A DNA stretch of 64,000 nucleotides, taken from NCBI RefSeq assembly GCF_007655135.1, contig NC_045129.1:30505122-30569121 (forward strand), written 5' to 3'. A program made the translations under genes and the position numbers. Of the stretch, positions 36,001 to 48,958 are shown piece after piece. Below the pieces are notes generated by a model that saw nothing but the letters and a program-made list of their open reading frames with translations, was not told where the DNA came from and made no database searches. The stretch comes from Punica granatum. Lineage: Eukaryota; Streptophyta; Magnoliopsida; Myrtales; Lythraceae. Every line of letters begins with the position of its first letter. Position 1 is the first letter of the stretch.

Positions 36001-36858
36001 CTTGAAGTCGTAGCTGGAGCTGATGAAGCTGATCCTCGAGTTATTGTAGCTCTCGACGATCCTTCGGAGTGAGAGCTCGTTTGGGCTCCTGAATGAGAGC
36101 ACCCAAACCTGGTGGAAAGGAAGGGTCTGATGAAGGAGGGAATCAAGCTGAGCACAGAGAGTCTTCCTCTTGAAATGGTTCAAAATCACAGTGATCTTCG
36201 GCCTGTTTGGGCCCTGCAGGGCCCACTTGGACTTCGTGGCCATCAGCTGGGGCAAAGTCTCTGCCCCAAAGGACTTCTTCTGAAACTCCCTTACCTCGTC
36301 ATACAGCTCTCTCTTGAGCTTGATCATGACAGCGTCGTTCGATTTCTTCTGCACGAAGTCGATCTTCTCCTGCTCGCACACCTCCGACGGGGTGATGGGC
36401 CGGAGGAGGAGTGCATTCGAGCCAGTCTCTCCCTGCACGAGAGAGTTGGCCGAGTCCTGGTATCGGCTCAGCACATGGGGTGGGATGATCAGCTGCTTCC
36501 ACTGGTTGGCCATCCGGGTGGCCCATGAGAAGTCGGGCCTGGGCCTCAGGTCGACCGCTGGGCTCATGTAGTACAGCAGGAACGTGGCGTAGACTGCGAA
36601 CGTGAACTGCAAGCACGTAAGGGCAGCCACTAGCCGAGCCGACGAAGCCCGGTGGGGCTTCATCTTATTGCTGCCGCCCTTGCTTCCGACATAGTCGTTT
36701 ATCATCCCCTCCAGGTACTCCCCGCTCCTCATTGTTGCGCTTCGGGCGAAACCCATGTCTCTAAGTTTGGGCCGACCTAACTTGGCATGCAACAAGTTGA
36801 TGACCGCCTGTATATGGGGAGGGAGACCAGAGTGAGGCAAAACTTTAGAGACTACCAA
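33017..36858 (-). CDS. Golgi-type membrane protein with two glycosyltransferase-like domains
   Basis: Four exons (36858-35990, 35879-35511, 34893-34223, 34038-33017) join in phase to 976 residues. A single anchor (LVAALTCLQFTFAVYATFLL, about residues 75-95) makes this a type II membrane protein. The first domain has PKITVILNHFKRKTLCAQLD, typical of family-2 (GT-A) enzymes, and a DDD metal-binding motif in ADLVYILDDDMIPGRKMLQI. The C-terminal domain opens MRISINIITQNRATSLKRLL and has its own acidic motif, DDDYGLLLEDDIEVSP. It resembles plant proteins annotated only as glycosyltransferase family, such as the At5g12260 type. Donor and acceptor sugars are unknown. Exon 1 appears to end at a GC donor. 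A later ATG at MGFARSATMRSG is an alternative start if the first 34 codons are not translated. Confidence 0.88.
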
Positions 36859-36922
36859 CCAGAGGATAGAGACAGAGATAGAGGGAGGAGTTTGATTAAG
36901 GTCTGTGAATAGATCTTGTGGC

Positions 36923-36931
36923 CCTTATATA
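36923..36931 (-). promoter_or_regulatory. TATA box of the GT-domain gene
   Basis: TATATAAGG on the minus strand lies 65-73 bp upstream of the ATG at 36858, which would leave a short leader of about 35-40 nt. Position and sequence fit a plant TATA box. Confidence 0.6.
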
Positions 36932-39059
36932 CTTATAAGATATATGAATATTACATATATTTAATATGAAATACAGTAATAAAAATATTAAAATTAAAAG
37001 AGAGGCAAAATGAAGTACAAGAAAAGCATTAGAGAAGTTCAAAGGGTCACATGGCTAAACAGCTTGAGTTAATAGAATAATTATTTTCTTTTAAATAAGT
37101 AATTAGAAAAAAAAAAGACGCGTTTCCTTCACTACTTCTCATACATTCCCACCCTTCCACCCTTAAGAAACCATTTTAGAGCCGGCTTTGATGGCGCAGA
37201 AACGGGGGACTGCAGCTGCATTTCTGACACTCCTCCACATTAATAATTCCTTTTAATTGCCGTTATTCCGAAATTTATTCATTTAACGTATTGGGTTATT
37301 CCGGGTAATCGGCCCGATCTCGTATCGAGAAACTACGAGAAACTTTCAGGTGTGGGTGGATGCATGTTATCTGAGAGAAACTCTTACCCGTAAGTAAGAT
37401 CGATTCATAGTTGGTCAGTCCCCCAGGGCACGGCTTCTCGCTTTTCATGAATGTGTCCCCCCCCTCTTATGCAATGGAGGTACCGTCTAAATCTCGAAAT
37501 TCACATGAGATTTGAGATTTGAAGTAATATATATATATATATATATGTAATGTTAAACCAAGAATATATATATATATATATATAATGTTAAACTTGGTTT
37601 TAGGGTGGCTCATTCAATGAGGTTGGATCTAGAGAGTAATGTGATATAATATATATAATCTCAACTCTTTCATTTAGATGATCATTAGTGTAAAGAGAAT
37701 CAGAGTTGTATAAAATTCTGAAATTGGAGTATCCTAGATGCGTACTTTTATTCTAACTTAATTGGAAGCCCGAATTTCCATAACCTATGTATTCATTTTG
37801 CATATAGAAGACGCAAAATGTAAATAATTGTATATGCTTTGGAGATATGTCAAACCCATTTCCCGATACCAAGATTCAGGAACATATCAAATACCGACAT
37901 AAGCTACATAACTACGAGGATTCGTGCATTGAGTCTTACTTCCACTTGTATGTTCGTAAGTACCGCCTTCCACACGGTCAACATAGAGATTTAAAAAGCG
38001 GAAACGATGACGTGGTAAGTTACTGTACCTTGGTGATGAAGAGACTGCGCGAATCGGGTCTCGGAACAAGAGAGAGGATCACGATGGCGAGACCCCCCCT
38101 TTTCTTCTCGAGCAAATCAAGCTGATGATAATAATGTTATTAGAAGCTTTCACGACCGCCACAGAATGCAATGCATAGAGTTGCATGAAAGGAGAAAAAA
38201 TGACGATATGATCGGTTTGAGTGGGAGGCGATTTATATAAAGAACACATCTAGAAAAAAGAATAATTATTAGATATGTTTTTCTTTTTCTCATGCATATA
38301 TATTAGCCCTAGTTTGACTTTGCATGTAGATACGTAAATAGAGGACTAAGCTTGACACAAAAGCAGACAAAGGAGAAAAGAGGAAAATAAAGAAAAACGT
38401 TGTGCGTCGATGGTTTTTAGCCGAACTTTTTGGGCAAGTCGAAGACGTAGAGAAAATCAATGGCTTTGTTTTTTGGATTTATTGCATGAACATGAATAAG
38501 AAATATAAACTTATTCTGTTTTTTACTATTATTTTGGTGGTCAATTCTTTTGTTTTTAATTTCTGGCGAGTTTCCATTACAATTTTTTGCCTAAAATTCT
38601 GGATAAACATAATTGTTAGGCAGAGACGAGAGCTGAACCAAATTTAAGAAACTCCATTCGTTTTTCCTCTCCTCCGTTTCAGTGGTTATATATATATATA
38701 TATATATATAGTGTAACTTCTCTCATATACAGTCAAAAAACAAGCACATATAACATACCTATTGGGGGGAAAAATGAAACATAATATTGATTGCTTATTT
38801 CTTCAAAAAGAGAAAAAGGATCGCTTAATTTTTCTGCTAAAACTTGAAAAAGGAAAAATGTAATTTCCGAGATTCCTAGCGTGTATTAATATCCCATAAT
38901 TGCAGGAGCTATCATTGACACCTTAAGCCAAATACATACATCTATATCTATATATATAATATATAATTGTGAAACGAAGAGAGATGATTAACATTGTCGC
39001 TCCAATTTTCAAACCATCCGTTCCCTTTCACATAACCCATGACATTAATTAAGTACATT

Positions 39060-39670
39060 TTCATTTATTCCATGGTTGAGATTTATTAACGTCCCACCAC
39101 ATTAATTAAACCACGAAAACTCTTAAAAAGAAACAAATAACATAACATTGATTAATCCATAATATTAATTCAATCCATTCACAATATAATAGAATTATTA
39201 TCAAATAATCTATATATAAAATAATATACAATATCGAATCATCTATTACAATTTGCCAATTTACTCAAAATTACACCATAACTTTTCATTCATAGACTTT
39301 TTGTTCACAAAATTCAAACGGATGAGTTTTGATTAGATGACCACAAATAAATGTATTTGAAATTGAAATTTATTACATGGTTGATATTTATTAACCCACT
39401 ATATTAATTAAACAGTGAAAACTCTAGAAAAAGAACATTAATTAACTCATAATATTAATTTAGTCCATACACAAAATAATAGAATTATTATCTAATGGTC
39501 CAAGTATAATTTAATAAAAAAAATTTATGGTCGAATCATTTAACACAATCTGCCAAAATTCCATTGAATTTTCAATCACAAAATTTCAATTAAATAATAA
39601 AAATTAAAAAGAATGAGCTTTGATTAGATGGTTACAAATAAGCGTATTTGAAATTAAAATATATTATTAC
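39060..39670. repeat. Degenerate direct repeat, period about 300 bp, two copies
   Basis: The block from ATGGTTGAGATTTATTAAC (39072) recurs as ATGGTTGATATTTATTAAC (39376). Matching later pairs include CATAATATTAATT, AATAGAATTATTATC and TTTTGATTAGATG/CTTTGATTAGATG. Order and spacing are kept across both copies. Confidence 0.75.
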
Positions 39671-42333
39671 ATAATAATTCATTCTACTTACATGTATATA
39701 AAAATTATAATTAAAATTATATTGAAAATTTTAAAAATCTTCAATAAATAATTGATTAACTCGTTTTAATGTATTTCAACAATTAAAGCTAAAAATATAA
39801 ATTAAATAAAAGTTATGATTTCTAATATAATATTGACTAAGTATATAAAATTAATCTTGAATTTAATTTATGAATCAACAAATCACTTTAATGAAAATGT
39901 TATTTAGACCATAGGATGAACGCATGCCATAATAGACTATGTAAATTTATATTAGTTTAGATTGAAACTTTAGATTTTAGGAATGCTTCATTATGTCCAA
40001 AAGATTTGAAGTGAATTCAGAATATCCGGTGTCTATTACAATTTCCACATTAAAATTTAAATAGTCATTTACAAACCATAAAGAATAAAAAGATTATGTT
40101 AATTTCGGTTAAAATAGCTTGACTAATTTGATTTTATTATTCTTATTAGCGAAATATATAAATCTAATGCTACTTTAATGTAAATAAAATACTTTGGCAA
40201 TTGGGAAAAAATATTTTAGTAAGAATAACTCATGAAATTTAATGTATTCTATTAATAGATAGATTAAAAAATTACCTAAGAGTAAAATATATAATAACAA
40301 ACAAATTACTTTTTTTAATATTGAATTAGATTAAATAATAAAATATACTAATTTTTGTCATGAATAATAATCATGCGCAATGAGTGGGTGAAGTGGCTAA
40401 AATGTATATATATATATATATATATATCTTTATCTTGTAAATCTTAAAACTGAACCCTCTTCATGACAAACCTCACGGGGTTTCCTTTCTCTTTTTCTTT
40501 TTCCCCCTTTCCCCTTTCATTTTTAGCTTATTTGTTCTTTTTTTTTAACATCACCTGATATTTGAAAATTAAATGAGCTATGATCGATTAATCCAGATTC
40601 AAACTAGTCCACCCCACTAAGAGGTATAACTCTTTTAATCGCGAATTTTCTCCATGAATCAAATATAAAACCTTGCTTAAAGGAAAGAAATGCCGAACTA
40701 CATGAATCAACTTAAAGTCTATGGCCCTTTTGTTTTTCCAATACATATTTTTCCAAATTGCTTTTGCTAGTTTTACTATATTTTTAAACGTTAGTAATCC
40801 AAAAACATGAACTGAGCCCCTATTTTACCTTTTATCATGAAAATTTTTCTTTGACAATCAATTACGGACTTTAATTTTTTTCACATGTTTATCATCCATC
40901 AAATTTTCTGTCAAATTTGCTAATGTCACAAGCAAAGGCGTTTAAGTCGGAACTGGTGAGATGCAATGTCATAAAAAAACATAATACAACATAAAAAATA
41001 AAGAAAATTACTAAATCAAATAAAAAAAAAAAGAAAACAAAGGTTTTGGATCGAAGAAGAGGGTAGGGATGTCCCTACCAGCCACCACCCCTGATAGAGG
41101 TCATCGATGAAGTTTGGGCCTGCCGATGACCTCATTAGAGGGTCGGTGGTTGGCAGGGACGTCCCCACCCCATAATTTGGGAGATCTTAAGCCTCATCGG
41201 CAACCTCCTTTAGGGGATTGGCGGTTGGGGGACACTCCAACTCCCAATTTAAAAGATCTACGTTGCATGAGATCTTCCAAATGGTGTTGGGGACATCCTT
41301 GCTAACAATCCACTCTGGTAGCTCTTTTTGTTTCATTTCTCTCTTTACGCATTTCCTCCATAACTATGAGGGAAGAAAGGAACATTGGACTCTTTTTTTT
41401 TCGGATGATAAAACCTTGCCCTCATTGAGCTACTCCTAAAAAAAATAAAATTAAAGTCATCATGATTAATATATATATATATATATATATTTTCCGGTTG
41501 TAGTCATCATGATTATTAAATAAGTAATGACTCTGGATGATCAGTCATACTGTTGTTGTAAGATGAAAGTCAAATAGCCCAATTTGGGGAAAGTATTTAG
41601 TCTTCGTGTGGTGCATAGTTGAGAAATTTCACATTACACTTTGCATGTCCTTGTTTTTCTGATATGAACATCTAAATGAGCCATGATTATATACCTTCGA
41701 GAAATATTCTTCGATAATTGCACTTAAAAGAAAGCGTTAATAGAATTACAACAAAAAAATATATGAAATAATGGTTACGGACTGTCAAAACCATAAGTTT
41801 TGTTGGGTTTTTCCCTATCATTTTGCTCCGAGGAAGGACTACTCAATATTTTTCCCCCTCCTAGTACTGTCGAAATTAATTTATATCATGCTAGGAAATA
41901 TTACGTCCATGAAAGGTACCTACGATGCATCTTGTGATGGTTCCCTTGATCACAAGCTTGTACCCAGTAAAGCTCATATCATGTTAAAACCACTTGGTAA
42001 TTGCCGTAATGATAATACATGTTTGTGCAATCATTCTAATGAGTTATCTCCTGGCAAATGACAATTAATATGAACACGTAAAAACTAGCTGGTGCACGTA
42101 GATGGACGTAATATTAATCATCCACAATTACTTATTAATTAATACTCATCTAAACCTGAACGTGATACATTACTCACGATTAACCTTATCTTTATATTTC
42201 GTTTTTATTTTGTAGAATTTTTATATTTCTTTTATTTTCTGTAATGATTAAACCCCAAAAAAACTTTTCGAGGGACAAAAAGACGTACTCGGAATCAGAT
42301 GGGATTGAATTATCATTTGAATATCAAATTTAT

Positions 42334-42357
42334 GGGGGGGGGGGGGGGGGGGGGGGG
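42334..42357 (+). repeat. Poly-G run of 24
   Basis: Twenty-four consecutive G residues. Such runs are rare in plant DNA, tend to slip and can form G-quadruplexes, so the exact length may be an assembly estimate. Confidence 0.85.
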
Positions 42358-45300
42358 TCACACCTGCATCCCATGCACGTGTGCACATGCTCGAGAGGGT
42401 TACTCACGACCGGCCAAGATTGTCAATTCAATTACATACAATGGCAAAAAAAAAAAATCAATTATCTTACTTCACTATATAACGTGAGAAAATACAAAAT
42501 AAATTATTCGAGAAAAATAAATTCTCATAAATACATGATGGTAAGTTATGAATTTGTATAATAAAAGAATTTCATTGATTATTTTTGTCACTTTAATGTG
42601 AGGAATGATTATTTCCGATTTTCTCAACGAGGACTGACCGCCCTGTGGTCCACTAACTATTATTAAACGAATTTGAAAAACAAAAGAAGGAAAATAAAGA
42701 TAAAAGAAAACCTGTATAATTGAAAGTCAAAATTATAAACGCCAAGGCATTGGCATGCCAGAGGGAGTAGAAAGTCAACGGGGGCACCGTATTTCTCTCT
42801 CAACGCACTCGGCCCGTTTGACTATCTAGACAGGAGGCAGACTTTGACTGATCAATGATAGTACAGATCCTCTCGTGGAGGCCATTCTCGAACCTTTTCT
42901 TTTCCTCAAAGGCCTACCGATTAAAAAGGAATATTCTCTCACCTAAAGAAAGAAAATAGAGAAAAAATATATATATAAAAAAAAGAACATTAAGAATGAC
43001 CACAATTGAAGCGATCGATCAGACAAGGTCAACGGTTCACGGGTTCGGGGAGAGAGCTGAGATTTAATCGTATTTCCGAGATCACAAACTTCCAGTTGGA
43101 AAAGAGTCGGAAGAATCGAAATGGAATAAGAATATGGAAATATCGACTTCCTTCGTCGGCGAAGGAAGTCTCATTTCACTAAAGAGTGTTGTCTAAATCC
43201 GAACTTTCCTACCATGGGAGTCAAAATAATATTCCACTATGGGACGCTTTGCTTATATATCCTTTAAGATATTAAAAATTGCTTTTTATATTCCGGATGT
43301 TTTAATTACGTTATAATTTCATCCATAGTTAATGAAACTTTAAGTGTTGATGATGTGTCATTCGAGAAGGTGTCACGGGTCATATTCAACAGACCTAACC
43401 AATAATTATAGCCCAACCCGTTCGACAATTAGTTGGTTTACAACCCGAAACCAATTCTTAATAAAAAGGTTGGTTTTTAATACTTGGTCCAATTACAACT
43501 CAATCGGTTTAAAACAATCTTTCCAATTAATTATTCGCCATGGTTAATCAATTTAAAACATTGATACATATTAGTGGAACTCCAGCGTCCATGTGAATGT
43601 GGTAATGGCGACCAATGACATCCATGTGATCCGACGTGGCAACAACAACCAATGGCGGTCTATTGATTGCGAAAAGTGTAAGGACGGTCTGGCGGTTATC
43701 TTTATCATGAATCATTTGTAGGTTTCAACCAGACACATGACATGGCGGCCATCTCCATTGAAGGAGGCTATTGGAGAAGGCCTTTTCTTTTTTAGTCATT
43801 TCCGAGGAAAAAATCCCTATTTTCATTTTTTAAATATAAAATAACATCCTACTTAAACTTTCTAAAATTGAGGAATGTTAGTTTATAATTGGGATCACTA
43901 TCTCTAAAAGTAAGGAACAAGAATAAGATAAGTAAAATTAACTAAATAAAAGTGCAATAGTCAGTAAACACGATTTATTTAATAAAGGAAATATTTTTTA
44001 CCTACGAAACGAAGAAATTGAATATTAAAGAGTACTCAAATAATAAAACATAAAATTGGCCAGCGCTAACATCAAGTGTCTCTCGGACGAATAAAAAGTA
44101 TGAGTACGAAGGCATATTTTTCATGATATTTGGGAAATATAGCCAATGCAATTATATAATTAACTAGGACTAACATTATTGTTTCCTCGCCAAAAGGCCA
44201 TTTTCATAAACCTAGGCGAACATCATTATTTGCCAGGGCCAAACTAGAAATAACTTTTGCCAGTGGTAGCCCGAACTTTAGGCCATATTAGTCAAATCAT
44301 CATTTATCAAATCACAGTGGTGCTTTGGTCATATTGCCAGTAAAAATTATATATGTTTTGCATAATGAGCATAATATTTTCCAGCTGGTGCCCATTTCTT
44401 TAGCGTATGCAAAAATGGAGAAACGAGAAAGACTACGTCTATTGCAAGCATGTTGCAAGCACTGCAAACGAAAGAGTTCCTTGTGTTCTATGTTACCCAT
44501 TATAACAACACAACAAAATTATGCACGTAATTTAAATCACATAGCACGAATAGTTGAAACCTTAATCCAAAGAAAATTGGTTACGTATGGGGTCTGAGTG
44601 AACTTATTTGTAGAATCATGTGAGTCATTAAGGGGATTGAATATGTTCATCATATTATATAGTTATGGTTAATTGGAGAATGTGATCAGACTAATTTAAT
44701 ATGAAATTTTGGAATTCGAAATTTTCATCTCTTGCCAAAAAGGAAATATTGTTTTTGGTATGATTTTTCGTTTTTATTGTCCATTATTTGTTCGCCTCTG
44801 GTCTTGCTCACAAGCTGTCTTCCCTTGATTATATGGAACAATTTTTGGAGACTTTCACGCTGATTGAGACTCCATGAATTTAATAATGTTGGTTTGAGTA
44901 AAAATAAGAAACAGCCTGAACTAACTATGACATACTTGCTTAGGAAAGAAAATAATTTGGGAACTGTGCGAACTCGAATTTCATCTAATTTGTTTAAGAT
45001 TTGTCATTTTTTATTTATTTACAGCGTTGATTAGGTTTCGTTAATTTCGCTTGTTTGACACCGTAAATTCGTGAAAATGATCATTTTAAGGGTTCGAAAG
45101 AGGAGTGGATTCTCGGGTCAGGGGGTCGGTCCACCGTCCTCGCATCTCACCTAACCAGATCGTGATGGCCGGTTCGCTGTGCAAATCGGACCCGTGACTC
45201 GTGTGGTCCCGCTCGTCTTGAGGACTCGTAAAAATCGATTCGATCGATTCCAACTCTCAAACTCCACGCTTGCCGATCGGGATCGTTACACGATTAAATG

Positions 45301-48300
45301 TATAAATAAATACTTCACAATGTACTCTCAAATAATAAATACAAAATACTACAAATGGATCCCAATCGACTCACGTTTGGTCAATATTCTGCTCGCTCTC
45401 ACTGTGAGTATTGAAAAGATCGAAACTAAAATTAATGTGACGCGAGCTCATGAGAGCCGGAGGTCAAGTCCGACCGAAACAACGGATCCCTGGAGGGCCG
45501 AATGGTCTTCAAGATAGCGGTGGGATCGGTTGAGCTATTGGGTGATTGTCTAACCCCATTTCACGCATCTCGACCCAAGTCATGCTCCGATTGGGTACTA
45601 CTAGGGTCGAAACGGTGACTTAAGGCCAGACCTCATACCGCACTCGGGTTGCAAGCACTCAGTGTGTATGGGGACGTTGGACCCCGTGTGAACCGTATCC
45701 TATGGGTTCGGGCTTGAACCTTCACCAAAATAGATAAAGACAAATAAAAATGGATAAAAGCAAACAAAAATTAATGAAAACAAATAAAAGTAGATGAACA
45801 CAAATAAGTTATGTGTTTATTGCCATATTTACGTGATTATCAAATTATGAACCATGGTTTCTTAACGGATGTATTTCTATCTTAAACAGACAAAAACAGA
45901 GAAGATGCATATGATGAAAATTGACCATGGGCCGCCCTGGAGGGGCATGTAGCATCCGGCTTTGCTCAAAAAGGGTTTCACAGACATGGTGACTGTTGTC
46001 AAGCCCTGAGTGTGTGGGTTTCTTTAAATTATTCTGTCTCGTGACACTGACAGATTAACAGATTATGACAGAACTGTTTTTTGCTAGAAATCTAAAACCT
46101 AGGGTTTTGACTAGCTCGTTTCCCTGTGTTTGATTATGTCGAGTGTGTGATTAGTCCAGTTTCGTGTTTTATGACAGATAATCCCAATTTAAACACAAAC
46201 TTAGGGAAGTGGAAACGCAAAACACCACGAATGTGCGAAGGTCTCTGCTCTTGCCTTATGAATGGTCGGACAACCTTTCACGGGTCGTCCTCGCTCGCAT
46301 TTCTGTTCCACATTCCTAAGCACCCGAATCTGTGTCAGAATAATGAAAACACTTTAGTCGGGTAATGAGGGCTATGTAGATGAGACCTGCGCCTACATGG
46401 GCTACCTGTCTTTAATCGTGGCTCGGAGTGTTTCGATCACTCTAACCCTAGGGTGTCGGTAAATAATAAACTGATAATCTTGCCCTTGAGACAGGAAAAT
46501 TGTTTTGCTAAAATGAAACTGAGTGATGCGAGCCACTTGGCCAGTAGCCGGTGTCGATCAATCCCCTAGATCCCCTAGGGTCGGGTATAGACCTTTCGGG
46601 AGCCGAAAGACTGGTCGGTCTGCCCGGAAGTGGTCTAATAAGAACTCTTGTATTCTGACTTGAGCCGCCTCAAATCGGGCCCATATTCGAGTCAAGACAT
46701 GTGAGTCCTTCCAAGATATCCATGCTACACGGAACACACGTCTCGACATCTGTAAAAATTATTGGTTTGAAAAGGGCACGATTATCAGTTCGTGATTTAT
46801 CAACTCGATTACAAGTTATTAGTTGGTTCATGCAATTTATTAAAATGTCGAGTGAGTTAATTAGCCGGGTGGATCGTCCCAATTATTACATGTGTGTGGA
46901 ATCCATTGCATTAGATTAAATGAATCGCTGAATGCTTTTGTTTACGGGTTTCAAGCCGCTGCGCCGATCATTGGTGGACCGTTCGGCAAGGGCTTTAATT
47001 GCCGACTGTCCTGGAATTAAATCCGATTTTAACCCGACTTCACGTGATTGATTCGGTTCGTTTTAGTTTAAAATGATAAGGAACACATCCAAACACACAA
47101 ATCATGAGATTACAATAGCACACATCATTTAATTTATCGGTTTTTAGCTCCAGTGGATCGATTAAGCCGATTTTGATTCTTTTAGTTGATTTTATTCTCT
47201 AAAGCTGAATGAGCATGAAATTAATTCGTGTGGGTTCTTTCTCACTTCAAACACTCGATTTTAAGTATGATTCTTTAAATATTCAAGTTCATGCTCGTGT
47301 CGATTTTATTTCATTACACGTCCTAATTTTAAAGAGTCAATTTTGATTAACAAACTGGTTAGTGCTCACGTCAATCAAAACACACATTATATCACCGTCA
47401 TCCATGGAAAGTGTCGAATCAACCACACGATAGAGTCCTAGACATGCTGCTAAGGTCAAGAATTTTACCTCTCCAAAGCCGTTATCGAGAGGAACCGCAT
47501 AAACCTCGCAAACCCCTCAGAGCTTCGAGAAAACAGCGGAGAAGAACTTACGAAAGAAAGAAATGGCCAGCCATAGCGATGGTTAGTGGTGATCAACATT
47601 AAAAATGAACAAGGGAAAGAGTGAGACGGGGGGAAACTTAGCTTGGGGTAAGAGGGCGAGCCTTGCAGCGCTGGAAAGCTTAAAAGGCCAGTTGAGAAGG
47701 AGCAGAGCAATCGAGGAAGAAAAAGGTTGTGGGAAGGAAAAATGAGTAGAGAACTGGTCTGAAATATATAGAGATGAAGTTGATGGCGATGAACAAAAGA
47801 GGAAGGAAGGAGATCATGGCTGTTCATGATCAGCCGAGGTAGAAAAGGAGGATGGAGCAGGAGAAGTGAGGGGCTGTCATTTTCATGGGGCTGTTCTGAT
47901 GCACCGGGCTGAGAATGAGAGGGTAGGAAGTGATGGTTTTGTCGATGATGATGAGAGTGATGATGATGCTGATGAGACGAAGATGGAGGTTAGTTGAGAG
48001 TGAAAGAGGGAAAGGAAAGAGCTGTGATGAGAGTTGGTGGGGAACCGATGATAAAAAGAAGTAATGAAGGAGTGGGAGCTGAGGTGAGGGAGGACTGGTG
48101 GGAATAATGGGGAGCTGGAGTGAACTGGGGAATGAGTGGAGATGATGAGAATGATGATGAGGGAGAGTGAGTGAAGATGGTGAACTGAGCGTGACCTTGA
48201 GGATTAGAGTGAGCTGAGGGGAAAGGAAATTGATGAACTGAGCTGAGATGGGAAAGGGTAAGCAGGGAAAGGAAATTGATGAAGTGAGCTGAGAGGGGAA

Positions 48301-48361
48301 AGAGTGAGCTGAGGGGAAAGAGTCAGCGGGAGTGAGGAGAGAATGAGAGCTGAGAGTTTTC

Positions 48362-48540
48362 TATTACAGTACATATGTATAGTATCTGTTATTTTAGGAA
48401 GATAGTATCTGTTATTTTAGGAAGACTAGATATTAGGCTTTTATGACATTTATTAGTTGCCTTTTATGTACAACTACACAGTCTATTTTACTGTGACGAT
48501 CGTTCAAATAAAATTGAGTTGGTTTGATCCAAACTTCACA
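48362..48540 (+). repeat. 5' LTR of the copia element
   Basis: Begins TATTACAG and ends CTTCACA, so the termini are TA...CA rather than TG...CA if the 5-bp duplication is right. It differs from the 3' LTR at three of 179 positions. It contains a 23-bp unit repeated twice in tandem (near 48380-48425). Confidence 0.93.
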
Positions 48541-48552
48541 TGGTATCAAAGC
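48541..48552 (+). promoter_or_regulatory. Primer-binding site (initiator Met tRNA type)
   Basis: TGGTATCAAAGC follows directly after the 5' LTR and matches the usual copia primer site TGGTATCAGAGC with one change. Confidence 0.85.
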
Positions 48553-48958
48553 GGGTTATGCTTCCGCGCGTTCATGTGAGATCACACCACGCCAGATTCT
48601 ATTTCGAGGTAGCCAAAAGTGCGCCTCATGTTAATCAGGCCCAAGAGTGGTCCGGTCCAGTTCCGAGGTAGCTAAAGGTGCACCTCTAGTTAGGCCTCTC
48701 GAGGCTAGTTTGGTATTTGTCCCCCCTTGTCCGAGCACGAAAGAGGATGCCCAGCTCGGGTCAGTTGTTAAGGGCGGGTGTTTAAGGCACGTAGCACGTG
48801 TTGGAGCACACGTTGCCACGTGAGAGCGGGTGTTGAGATATGTTGTCCCACACCGAAAAATTGAGAAAGAAACCACAAGCTTATATGAGGCTTGGGTCCA
48901 GTAACCTATCAGGTTAAGCTTTTGGGTTGCAGATGGGCTCAAGTCCGTGTAGGCCCAA

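Larger units (their letters stand above)
36940..45048. other. 8-kb gene-free AT-rich region
   Basis: I see no gene here. The stretch has TA microsatellites (37530-37549, 37566-37582, 38687-38710, 40405-40427, 41469-41490), a degenerate tandem repeat at 39.06-39.67 kb, a GC-rich palindromic patch near 41.05-41.30 kb resembling the centre of the 6.9-kb foldback, and a 24-base G run. Open frames are short and low in complexity. Confidence 0.6.

Noticed and set aside
33260..36616. Frames of 105-138 residues in the GT-domain gene region
   Set aside because: They lie in other frames or antisense to the GC-rich exons of the glycosyltransferase-like gene.
41771..42061. 96-residue frame with several cysteines, considered as a small secreted peptide
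   Set aside because: No signal peptide at the start, no regular cysteine pattern and no splice or promoter support.
47411..48360. Frames of 63 and 120 residues and a GA-rich stretch upstream of the copia element
   Set aside because: Low complexity, no family resemblance, and the GATGATGA/GAGTGAG repeats explain the openness. I also looked for gag here and found none.
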